Of a DNA stretch of 64,000 bases, positions 10,772 through 19,178 are shown piece after piece (the first letter of the stretch is position 1; the number at the start of each line of letters is the position of its first letter). The DNA comes from Undaria pinnatifida. Lineage: Eukaryota; Sar; Phaeophyceae; Laminariales; Alariaceae. Where the stretch lies: NCBI GenBank assembly GCA_012845835.1, contig JABAKD010000029.1, positions 1,742,970 through 1,806,969 on the forward strand. The letters are read 5' to 3'. Position numbers and translations under genes: made by a program. Under the pieces are notes generated by a model, which saw only the letters and a program-made list of their open reading frames with translations, did not search any database and was not told the origin of the DNA.

Positions 10772-12060
10772 TGTTATGGTACCGCCTTGGATTGGCCGTA
10801 ATTACTCCAACTCCAATGGGTAATTTGACGTTTTTGTATTGATAGGACGGCGTTTTGTATTGGGATAGTTAGGAGATAAAAGGTACGCGCCTCTCGGCTC
10901 AGTTCGCCATCACGATCCTAAGGAATAGTACTAAGCTGCTTCTCTTCCGCTTTTGAGCTATTTAGTAAGTAACACCGATGCCATGCTTACTTGGTCGACG
11001 TGCAGGGGTTCTCGTTGTCCCACCCCAACCACTCAATAAATGGCGTCGTGGGCAGGACTAAAAAATAGGGAAAAAAATGGCTTCCGATGACGAAACGGGT
11101 TGCTCGTGAATGGACACGAAATACCGACAGTCCTGTGCCTCAAATAGCGACCTGCCACCTGATTACCCAGATCCTGGCCCAATGTCTTACGGTAACGAAA
11201 CTGGTTACTCGGTCCGGTTGCGTTCGTCTGCACGCCCCCACCACGACGACGACGACACTGGTAGTGCACGCTCGCGATCCGCGATCCGCAAGCGTGCACT
11301 TTCAGTGTCATTGCCTTTGTCGCAGGGGCGCGCAGAAGACCGCAACCTGCCCGAGTATCCAGTTTCGCCACCGGAAGACATTGGGCCAGCGCCTGGGTGA
11401 TCAGATCGCTATTTGAGGGGCACAAGACTGTCGGTTATTCGTGTTCGTTCACTTTTCGCCCTGCCGACGCCCTCCTCAGCCCCGAGCCGGCGGGCGACCA
11501 GGGTACCCGGTCCATTCATAACGTGGCACAGGACTGTTATTTTTTTGTGTGTCATGCTTGTTCTACTTTCTGCTAGACACTTGTCGCCCTCGCGGGGCTG
11601 TAGGTAAGTGTCACCGTCCGTTTCGTGCACTTGTCGTTAACTAATCTTCTCCCTCGCCATGCCGGTGGTCCTCGGGAGGTTTTTGACTTGGTTTACTTTG
11701 TCATAGCGCAGCGCGTTTTTCCTTTTATTGCAGTTATTGGCGTTTTCCCCGGCTGCAGAGCCTATCCGTTCAGAGGTGTGGGAGTGGATTTTGAATGGGT
11801 GATGAGCCGTAGCTTCGACTCATGCTCTAGTTTGTAGAACCGGAGTTTCTCCGAATTTTCATATTTTCTGCATATACGGCTCGTCAGGGTGGGCTAGTGT
11901 TATGGTACGTCCTTGGTGTAATTACTCCAACTCCAATGGGTATTTTCCCGTTTTTGTATTGATAGGATGGCGTTTTGTATTCGGGATAGTCAGGAGATGA
12001 AGAGGCGCGTGAAGAGGCGCGCGCGCCTCTTATCTCAGTTCGCCATCATGATCCTGTACT
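10772..12060 (+). mobile_element. Deleted LTR retroelement, family E
   Basis: Two direct repeats both begin TGTTATGGTAC (10,772 and 11,898) and share TTACTCCAACTCCAATGGGT, TTTTTGTATTGATAGGA, GGCGTTTTGTATT and CAGTTCGCCATCA. Directly after the left repeat a primer-binding-like TGGCGTCGTGGGCAGGAC lies at 11,041-11,058. The ~0.85 kb interior has no pol and is dominated by a near-palindrome. The right LTR is cut short near 12,060. Related single LTRs lie at about 55,220-55,503 and 58,610-58,860. Confidence 0.65.
11108..11450. repeat. Near-perfect 343-bp palindrome with coding-like arms
   Basis: The left arm from 11,108 and the right arm ending at 11,450 are reverse complements with scattered mismatches, centred near 11,280 around GTGCACGCTCGCG / CGCAAGCGTGCAC. 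Shared arm landmarks are ACACGAAATACCGACAG, CTCAAATAGCGA, GGCCCAATGTCTT and CGAAACTGG. Both strands therefore give similar open frames (a 96-codon frame at 11,110-11,400). Expected to fold into a long hairpin as RNA. No domain recognised. Confidence 0.8.
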
Positions 12061-12064
12061 AAAT

Positions 12065-12475
12065 CCAGGCAATTTCTCTGCGAAAATGTTTTTCCAGTTA
12101 CAAAGGCGTTTGCCTTTCCATTTTAGTACTGGAACCACGTTTTTAGGGTCATGCCATTTTTTCCTATACTAATTCCAATTAATTAGTATCCAAAAACGGT
12201 TTTCTATTTGTGAAGGCGTTAACCCAACCCTTTTAGCCCGGGAACCACGTTTTGGGGGACATCATACTTGGAATTAGTGTTGGACCATTTTTTTCGTACT
12301 GCAAAGGCAAAGAAGCCAACCCAACCCCTGTAGGCAGAACTGGAGCACGTTTTTGGCTATGCTTTACTTGGGATTAGTGTGGGATCAGATTTTCAGTGCT
12401 GTGCAGGTCGGCAAGAAACTTGCTGCAGGTCGTGTTGGGGTTGGTTTTATTTTTGCACCCCGGCCCAGGCTATGG
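12065..12475. repeat. Family H blocks (ACTTGGAATTAGTGT-type)
   Basis: CTAATTCCAATTAATTAGTA, ACTTGGAATTAGTGTTGG and ACTTGGGATTAGTGTGGG alternate in both orientations around AACCACGTTTT and GAAGGCGTTAACC. The same core recurs inverted at 52,440-52,690 and 54,945-55,165, and singly at 17,990, 22,290, 30,105, 48,880, 55,560, 59,165 and 62,860. I read this as termini of a non-autonomous foldback family. Confidence 0.5.
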
Positions 12476-12871
12476 CCTCATCCCACGCTAGGGGTGCAGC
12501 AGAAGGTTCTAAAAATGTTCTCATCCCACGCTAGGAGTGCAGCAGAAGGTTCTAAGAATTTTCTGAGTTCATTACGTGAGGAGCTAGCTCAATATCAACA
12601 TCAACAGCCCCCGAAACATGACTTCGAAGGCATCCAATCACGCAACCCACCCGGCCAACTTTTCTTTGCGCTACTTAGTCCTACGGCAAACTTTACTCGT
12701 AAGATGACCATACTAACCAATTGTTCCAAGCTCCCTCCGCGTTTGAGGAGGTCAATCAATCAGAATGTCAGAAACGTTTTGGTTAGAACCCCAAAACTGC
12801 AAAACCCTACCGTGGGATGACTCTATCCCGACCCCCGGCCTTATACCGAGCTCTTGACCCGAAGGGTTTAG
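12476..12871. other. Short tandem duplication, then unassigned sequence
   Basis: TCATCCCACGCTAGG-GTGCA with GCAGAAGGTTCTAA is present twice (about 12,478 and 12,521). The rest has no supported feature. Confidence 0.4.
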
Positions 12872-13244
12872 TGTTATAAGGCTTAGTTTGGGTAAGCTAT
12901 TGGTTAACCTTTTGCAAGTGGTCAAACGGACTAATACCCCACTAATTCCTTAACAAATGGCGTCGTCGACAGACATGGGTTTTTTGGGGTCGTGGGTTCG
13001 ATCCCCACCATCCACAATAATAAACTTTTCAGACTTTCCCCATGTCGAACTTGAAAAATACTCTCACTGGTATCCCCAGGAAATGAAACGGCTTGGATGT
13101 ATTGACAGGTCCGCCGGTATGTCCGGCCGACCTGGTATCCCGCCGTTTCAGCGGGGGAGAGTGTTATAAGGCTTAGTTTGGGTAAGCAATTGGTTAACCT
13201 GTGCAAGTGGTCAAAAGGACTAATACCCCACTAATTACTTCACA
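12872..13244 (+). mobile_element. Tiny LTR element (TRIM/SMART type), complete, 373 bp
   Basis: 5' LTR 12,872-12,955 (84 bp, TGTTATAAGG...CTTAACA), then AA and the primer-binding-like TGGCGTCGTCGACAGACATG at 12,958. The interior contains TGGGTTCGATCCCCACCATC. A purine-rich tract (GCGGGGGAGAG) abuts the 3' LTR at 13,162-13,244. Short LTRs, PBS and PPT in the right places are the definition of a TRIM. Retrotransposition would need proteins from another element. No clear target duplication. Confidence 0.85.
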
Positions 13245-13410
13245 TTATGGGGACGAACGCCACGAAGGGTAAAATATTAAAAAAATAAAATAAGGCTTAG
13301 TTTGGGTAAGCTATTGGTCAACCTTTTGCAAGTGGTCAAAAGGACTCATACCCCACTAATTACTTGACATTATGGGGACGAACGCCACGAAGGGTAAAAT
13401 ATTGAATAGT
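13245..13410 (+). repeat. Tandem duplication of the TRIM LTR plus its flank
   Basis: The 3' LTR and the following CATTATGGGGACGAACGCCA stretch are repeated at about 13,290-13,405, period ~125 bp. The extra LTR shows local tandem duplication rather than a new insertion. Confidence 0.8.
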
Positions 13411-13904
13411 AGCATGTGAAAAAGTATCTACACCCATGACAGGGGAGAACACTAAAAAGAGAAAACGGAGCCACACTCCTGAAAAGGTCTTGAAAACGAA
13501 AAAAAAATCGGAGCGTCGTGATGTCTGTGCAAATCGAGAGAAAGACGCTTTTTACTTACAATTTTTTTTTTACTTGGTTTTAGTAAACCCCCCCTCTGTC
13601 TGTCTGGCCTTCTTGGAAAAAAAAGTGTGGGCATGATAACCGGTTTTTTTTTCGTGCTCTCCTGCCCCTAAGGGTATGTATGAGCCATGCACCCCTAGCC
13701 AAAGTGTTGGTCTTAAATATACACACCCTGCTGCTACCCCCTGTGATACATATTGGGGCTAGGTTAGGGCTTAGGCTTCCGGTTGGGTTGGGACCTGGTA
13801 TCCGGTATGTCGGTATACTACTATCTATTTAAATAGTATAAGAATAGGGGTGCATGACGTATTTGAAATAGTAATATAATAATAGGGGTGCATGGCTTGT
13901 TGAT
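13411..13904. other. Unassigned spacer
   Basis: AT-rich. AATAGGGGTGCATG is present twice (about 13,843 and 13,880) and again in altered form near 14,278. No gene supported; the open frame at 13,436-13,636 is Lys/Arg-rich with no motif. Confidence 0.35.
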
Positions 13905-14258
13905 TTTTTTTTTTTTTTTCTTCATCCCATTTGTTATCCTCGCGCTACTCTCGCCCTCCCTCCCTCCCTCCCAGTAGTAACTTAGATCCGGGGTCACATA
14001 GCGGGCCCTCCTCTCCTCTCCCCACTACGGTGCGCGCCTTCATTTCCACCACGTTTATCGCGAGAAGAACTCAGCATTTTCTTTCCTCGTCGACTCGCGT
14101 CGAATTGTACCTACCCACGCTGCTAGGCGCTACTCAGCAGCTGATCCTTTTTTTGCATATTTGCAAATACAGTCAGCATCTCACCACGGTGGGAATCGAA
14201 CTCAAGAACCAACGCTAGCAGTATTCGCGGGTAACCACTAGACCACCGGGGCGACCGG
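13905..14258 (-). repeat. SINE family B, full-length, antisense
   Basis: On the minus strand it starts at 14,258 with CCGGTCGCCCCGGTGGTCTA, has an A-box-like TGGTCTAGTGG and a B-box-like GAGTTCGATTCCC within the first ~75 bases, continues through a unique body and ends in a poly-A run (T-run at 13,905-13,920). This is the standard layout of a tRNA-derived SINE, transcribed by RNA polymerase III. The head does not fold into a clean acceptor stem, so it is not a functional tRNA gene. Confidence 0.85.
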
Positions 14259-14459
14259 ATGCCGTACACACACCCCTAGGGGTGCATATAGTGTATACTG
14301 CTATTAATAGTAGTTTGTAGAATACAACATAAGGGTGTATGGCTTATGTACACCGCTAGTATGGCATATATTTATATTGAGTACCACGTGCTTTGTTCTG
14401 AGGCTGTTCGCTTGAGGATGTCTGTATCATACACGCTTCTCGCCTGGACGCTGACTTTA

Positions 14460-14662
14460 CCAGTAGAGTTTACCGACTTGTTCGATGAGATGGTTGAGGC
14501 ACACTGGGTACGAGACTAGTTAAGCTACCTCTAAAACAGTAGAGTTTATCACTTATTCGATAAGATGGTTGAGACACACTGTGTACGAGACTAGCATAGC
14601 TAGCCCTAACAACGTAGAGTTTACCACTTATTTCGAGAAAATGGTTGAGGCACATTGTGTAC
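14460..14662 (+). repeat. ~77-bp satellite L, left part
   Basis: Units contain GTAGAGTTTACCACTT, AGATGGTTGAGACACACTG, TGTACGAGACTAG and CTAGCCCTAA. About 2.5 units precede the 2.08 kb TIR element, and more follow it at 16,743-17,300. Related sequence at 59,940-60,165 is in reverse. Confidence 0.75.
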
Positions 14663-14859
14663 GAGCTGGGCCAGCCATGATCAGCTTTTTAGTCCGTCCG
14701 TTCATTAGCGCACCGTTTTTTCGAATCTTGAGCTGAAATTTTACACGCGCTTCATTAGACTGCACTACTTATTATTATTATTATTTTTTCGTGAGTTAAG
14801 ACCAAAACCAATTTGAACCCCTCGGGGAGACTACAATGAAGCGCGTGTGAAGTTTCAGT

Positions 14860-15636
14860 TCAACATTCGGAAAAACGGTGCGCTAATCCCACATTTTCGA
14901 TCCTTCCCGAAACTGGGGGGGAAACCGCGAGGGTAAACACGGTAGATGGGAGGAGCGCGAACTTGCTGCTTACGAGATTGGCGTCAGTGAGCAGAGTGAC
15001 AACCAGATTTGACGACTCGGCCACTTGGAGGCCCGCGACGAGATCGTGGTTAGCAGCAATGATCCCCTGAAGCTCGTAGATCCAGTGGCTGAGATAGCGG
15101 CGACGCTGTATAGAGTTGGCCTTAAGCTTCGCGGTCCTCCCGCGCAGACCACGCACAGCAGGACGCGTCTGTCGAGCAGACATGCACGTTGCCACCATGA
15201 ATCCTGCGCGGGTCATGGGCCAGCCGCACGTGCGCTGACGTTTGTACTGCTTCGCTTGGGCGCAGTTCAAGTAGCCGACTCGTCGAGGCTGTTGACATAT
15301 TTCGTTGGGTAGGGGGTCGCGGGCGGATGCAAGGGGGCAGGGAGGTTGTGTGAGATCTCCATGCAAATACGAAAGCAAACGGGGGCGCAGGTAGCACAGT
15401 ACCCGCAGTACGCGTACTCGTACGAGTACATACGAAAAGACTAAAACGCGTGCAGCTACGTAGGCGCGTTGCGGTTGAAGGCGCACGTACGCGCTGGTGA
15501 CCGACGAGCATACAAGAAGAGCGACTGCTGTGTTGTTCGTACGTGCTTGCACCAACTTGTACGCCAAAGAGAGTATGATAGGTTCGCACACATAGGTACC
15601 ACACCGGTGGTAAATGTAAGGACGTTTGGTATTCAT
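14860..15636 (-). CDS. Unrecognised open frame inside the TIR element (C-terminal part)
   Basis: 258 codons. The N-terminal third is Tyr/Val/Leu-rich and looks spurious. Residues ~140-245 look more protein-like (RRRYLSHWIYELQG, then an NHDLVAGLQV segment). It ends inside the hairpin near the element's left TIR. Together with the frame at 16,085-16,500 it could be a decayed coding region of the element. No family recognised, no catalytic motif seen. It could equally be chance. Confidence 0.25.
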   Translation of the reverse strand: MNTKRPYIYHRCGTYVCEPIILSLAYKLVQARTNNTAVALLVCSSVTSAYVRLQPQRAYVAARVLVFSYVLVRVRVLRVLCYLRPRLLSYLHGDLTQPPCPLASARDPLPNEICQQPRRVGYLNCAQAKQYKRQRTCGWPMTRAGFMVATCMSARQTRPAVRGLRGRTAKLKANSIQRRRYLSHWIYELQGIIAANHDLVAGLQVAESSNLVVTLLTDANLVSSKFALLPSTVFTLAVSPPVSGRIENVGLAHRFSEC

Positions 15637-16012
15637 TGTGATACCGTTTGGTTTTCATTATGATACAAAATGGTATTTATATTCCAGCTCGATTAGAACT
15701 ACGTACATACGAACAGTACTGCGAGCGCACAAGAAACGTATCCAGCATGTCAAGATTACACAACAGCCTACACAAAGAAGAGACATCAGAACGCGCACAA
15801 CCCAACGCACGTGCACACATCAGCACGACCACTGCTGTACGAGTAGTCTATATACGAGCACCACTAACATTTCAAACGACTTGTACGAGAAAAAACTAAG
15901 AGATTATGCTCGTACGTGAGTTCGCGTGCAGCCGTACATGGGTACCAATATGGGCGGAATTATAATGATCGTGTTGATTTCACTGCATACACAAACGATC
16001 CTTGTATTCCGC
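15616..16012. repeat. Nested foldback element
   Basis: Starts AAGGACGTTTGGTATTCATT and ends with CACAAACGATCCTTGTATT, the same terminal inverted motif as the short element at 6,403-6,550. It lies between the two open frames of the TIR element and probably inserted into it. Confidence 0.5.
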
Positions 16013-16084
16013 GCCATACTGGTCCACTACTCGTACATACCGTACGACAAAAAAACACAGCATAAAATTCAAAAATATGGCGAT

Positions 16085-16500
16085 TCAAAATTTGATGTCT
16101 GCGAACACGTAAAGCTTGCCGAACTTGCCTGGTGGAAGCACTGCAATCTCCTCTGCTGGTGTCGACCCTAGCAAGCTATAGACTGTGTCAGCACTGGCGA
16201 CTTTGCCTCTCACGCTGTATTGCCAGCTGGCCCTAAACGCATCGCTAGCCGCGAGAGCCTCCTCACGGGTGTCAAACCGAGCACAAGTCTTCCTAACCGA
16301 TCGATGCCCTGTCCTTGAGGTGAAGTTGAGCCAGAGTTTGTTCTTTAATAGTGGACGTCGGACGTTTTCGTCCAGGGGCTGCTTGTGCTCGTACCCGCAG
16401 GCGAGCTGGACGCCATATTTCTCGCGCTCGTGTGGGTGCTGGAGTGTGATTGTCGCACGAGATGCGATGTGGGATGGGTTGCTTTTTTTCCAGTTTTTTT
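16085..16500 (-). CDS. Unrecognised open frame inside the TIR element (N-terminal part)
   Basis: The protein-like segment runs from about 16,450 down to the stop at 16,085 within a 181-codon frame that extends to 16,630; its first ~55 residues are low-quality. Visible features are a Lys/Arg-rich block with VRRPLLKNKLWLNF and a helix-like CARFDTREEALAASDAF. The FDT-EEA pattern is faintly reminiscent of AP2-type DNA-binding domains, but the rest of that domain is not evident. DNA binding would suit a transposon protein; that is inference only. Confidence 0.3.
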
Positions 16501-16742
16501 TTATTTTTATTCCGCCGCTTACAAAAACGGTTACAAAATGCTTTTTCCCGCTGAAAAAGCTCAAAAAACAACTAAAAAAAACAGTACATTGTGCGAACGT
16601 GCCCAATGAGCATACAACATAGACGTGCATGACCGCTTTGATTAGCTGATCAAGAGAGTATGCTCAGCTCCGGCTACTTCGTCGTCGTTCATGAGATATG
16701 AACAGACGAACCAACAAGAGCTGATTATGGCTGGCCCAGCTC

Positions 16743-17300
16743 GTACGAGACTAGTATAACTAGCCCTAAAAAACCAGCGATGCACATCATTGTTGCGTTT
16801 TTTCAACCATTTCACCCCAGCGACACCATTTGGGGGCATGTCGACGGGTATTTCCCATGGGTCAGCAGCAGTAGAGCTTACCACTTTTTCGAGACGATGG
16901 TTGACGCACACTGTGTAGGAGACGAACGGGGTTTCACCCTACATTGGTTGGTTGATTGCGTTTCATTGGGTTACACTAGGGGTAGGGTTCGGGTACATAC
17001 AAGTTAAAGAGTATGTCAACCATTTTCTCTGAAAAAGCGGTAAGGTACCCTGGGTTAGGGTTAGTTTCAACCATGGTGAAAAACACAATTAACGTAGGAC
17101 ACGTCCTACAACGATAGAGTTTACCGCCTGTTGGACAATATGATGGTTGAGGCACACTGTGTATGAGACTGTCAATGATATACAACTGCTGTAGCTCTAA
17201 AACAGGAGTAGAGTTTACCAACTTCTTCGAGAAAATGGTTGAGGCACACCGTGGGCGAGACTAATATACAATAACTAGCCTTGAACGAGGGTCGATTGTT
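16743..17300 (+). repeat. Satellite L, right part, with a degenerate array
   Basis: GTACGAGACTAG-ATAACTAGCCCTAA restarts directly after the TIR element. AGAGTTTACC, ATGGTTGAGGCACAC and GAGACT recur at about 16,875, 17,110 and 17,210. The segment 16,930-17,060 (TTGGTTGGTTGATTGCGTTT, GCGGTAAGGTACCC) matches 59,945-60,080 in reverse. Confidence 0.6.
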
Positions 17301-19178
17301 TTTTTCCAAGGGTGAGGGATAGGGATAAGGTCTTACTTAGTTCAAAGTGTACGTCAACCATTTTATCGGGTACACTACCCGAACCTCAACCCCTTTGGAG
17401 CTTCAAAGGGAAGACTTGAAGATATATTGTGGCGATTTTTTTGCATCGGTCGGTGCTGGTTGGCGACGATTAAACTGGTGTCCGAACGAAAACAATGCTA
17501 AGACCCGTACAGGACGGGACGGCATGATCCTCCTACTCGTACTGCTCCGCGCTCACGCTCCTCGTAGACGCTTGCAACTATCGCATTCAATCGTCATATT
17601 TTTTTTTGTTGCTGTACACGGGCCCAAAATGGTGATAATAACCCCAACCAATGTTTCTAAAAGGATACAGTAGTGGGCCCCCCGATTTCTGAGCGCCCCG
17701 TGGTAAAAAGGCCAAAACTAGCGCGCTTAATTAGACATTGCTCTTATTTCTGTATTGGGAAATATATACGACAGCTTCTCTAGTGTAGGCGGGGCATGCC
17801 GATTTGACCGCTCTTTTAAGTCTCGAATGTTCTTGCCCTGGGCGCTCTTAAATCGGTGTGTCCACTGCTGCAGGGTCATACTTAGTTCAAAGTGTACGTC
17901 AACCATTTCCTCGATTATGTGATCCCCGAACCTTAACCCCTTTGGGATTTAACGCCTGTACCACTGAAAAGCCTTGTGGGGGACAATTTTACTTGAAGTT
18001 AGTACAGGGAGGGATTTTGGGCTGGAAAGGAGTCAAGACGGAAAACGTGACGAGCAAAACTGCCGATAACAGCATCGATCGGCCACATGAAGCAAGCAAT
18101 CCGAGCTGCTGGTGTAGGGGATGTGTTGGGACTGCAACACAGGAGGCTGTGCGGCAAGCGTGAGGCATTTGCCGACACTCGGGTTGTTGCCTCAAGCTTT
18201 TTCTAGACGCTTTTGATTAGATCGCTCGCGCTCGTCGTCGCTTTTTGGTCTGTATACTATAAATCGAGATATAATCAAGTCCCCAAAGGGTTAGACGTTA
18301 ACCCCATCCCAACAACCAACCAATGTTTCCAACCTTAGCCCCCACCCAATCAACCGATGTTTAGGGCTATCCTCTTTGTCTCATACACAGCATGCGTCAA
18401 CCGTAGTGTCGAACAATTGGTAAGCTCTGCTGCATGTTTGTCGTGCATCACGTATACTACTGTACACCGAGATGGTACAAATGGTAGGGCTGGGCGCTGG
18501 TCCAGTATGTACTGCCAGTACTGCTGTACTGGCTGAGGGGGCTGCCAGCGTGCGAGTACTTTACTATTTACGTACCATCTACAAAAACGCCTCATTAAAC
18601 AGCGGCAACCCATCAAATTCACCGCGTAAGAGCATAAGAGCAGAGAGCGCACACAGAACAGCTAGAGAAGGGATGGAGACCGTGAGCACAATGGACGAAG
18701 TCGCATTCGAGCAATCTTCACATACTGTACTTGCTAGAGCTACCAGAGCCCAGCCCTAACAGATGGGCATTTTCTTGTTTTTGTCCTCCGGCAGCTGGGG
18801 AAACATAAAACTCAAGCTCACCACACTTTCAAGTATTTTGATTGAATGTCTTGCCAATTTTACACAAATGTCAACATGATCAGCGCCATCGTGAGCAGCA
18901 GCATTGTGGGCGTGCGCGTGAAGCCGGGATAGGTTCAAAACGAGGGAACCGTGTGCTCCAACAGTCCAGAAAACAGGGCTCAGCGGGAATCAAGTGGGCA
19001 AGACTACCCGTATACATACCTGGTACATGCTAAAAATTTAGGACACCCCCCCGCTCCGCCCGTGCCCCCCTCCTTTGTTGGAACCAGCCTACTCGTGTAC
19101 CTGGTACCTTGTATACGCGATATAATTGACCCCCCCCCCCCCCCCGCCTTCATCGCCTGTTTCGTCTGTTTATTTTCG
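17301..19178. other. Sequence upstream of the first recognised exon
   Basis: Contains a family H block (about 17,985-18,030), repeat K copy 2 (18,055-18,255) and a satellite-L-like fragment (18,370-18,430). The last ~60 bases before 19,188 are C/T-rich (a run of 17 C, then pyrimidine-rich sequence to GCATCAG) and look like an intron 3' end. If so, this stretch is intron and the true 5' exons are further upstream. No CpG-like promoter, TATA element or 5' exon could be supported. Confidence 0.4.

Larger units (their letters stand above)
14663..16742. mobile_element. 2.08 kb TIR element inserted in satellite L
   Basis: Left end GAGCTGGGCCAGCCATGATC and right end, inverted, GAGCTGGGCCAGCCATAATC, with weaker similarity for another ~20 bp. 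GTAC flanks both ends (14,659-14,662; 16,743-16,746). The intact satellite units read TGTGTACGAGACTAG at the equivalent spot, giving a local empty-site reference for a 4-bp duplication. Inside, a hairpin pairs about 14,703-14,760 with 14,833-14,889. Two minus-strand open frames are separated by a nested foldback at ~15,616-16,012. Transposase family not recognised. Confidence 0.7.

Noticed and set aside
12990-13020. T-arm-like GGGTTCGATCCCC as part of a tRNA gene or SINE
   Set aside because: No matching D-arm or acceptor stem. The segment is flanked by short LTRs, a PBS-like word and a purine tract, so a mini-LTR element explains it better.
14182-14258. A tRNA gene on the minus strand
   Set aside because: A and B boxes are present, but the acceptor arms do not pair and the sequence continues into a SINE body with a poly-A tail, so it is a SINE head.
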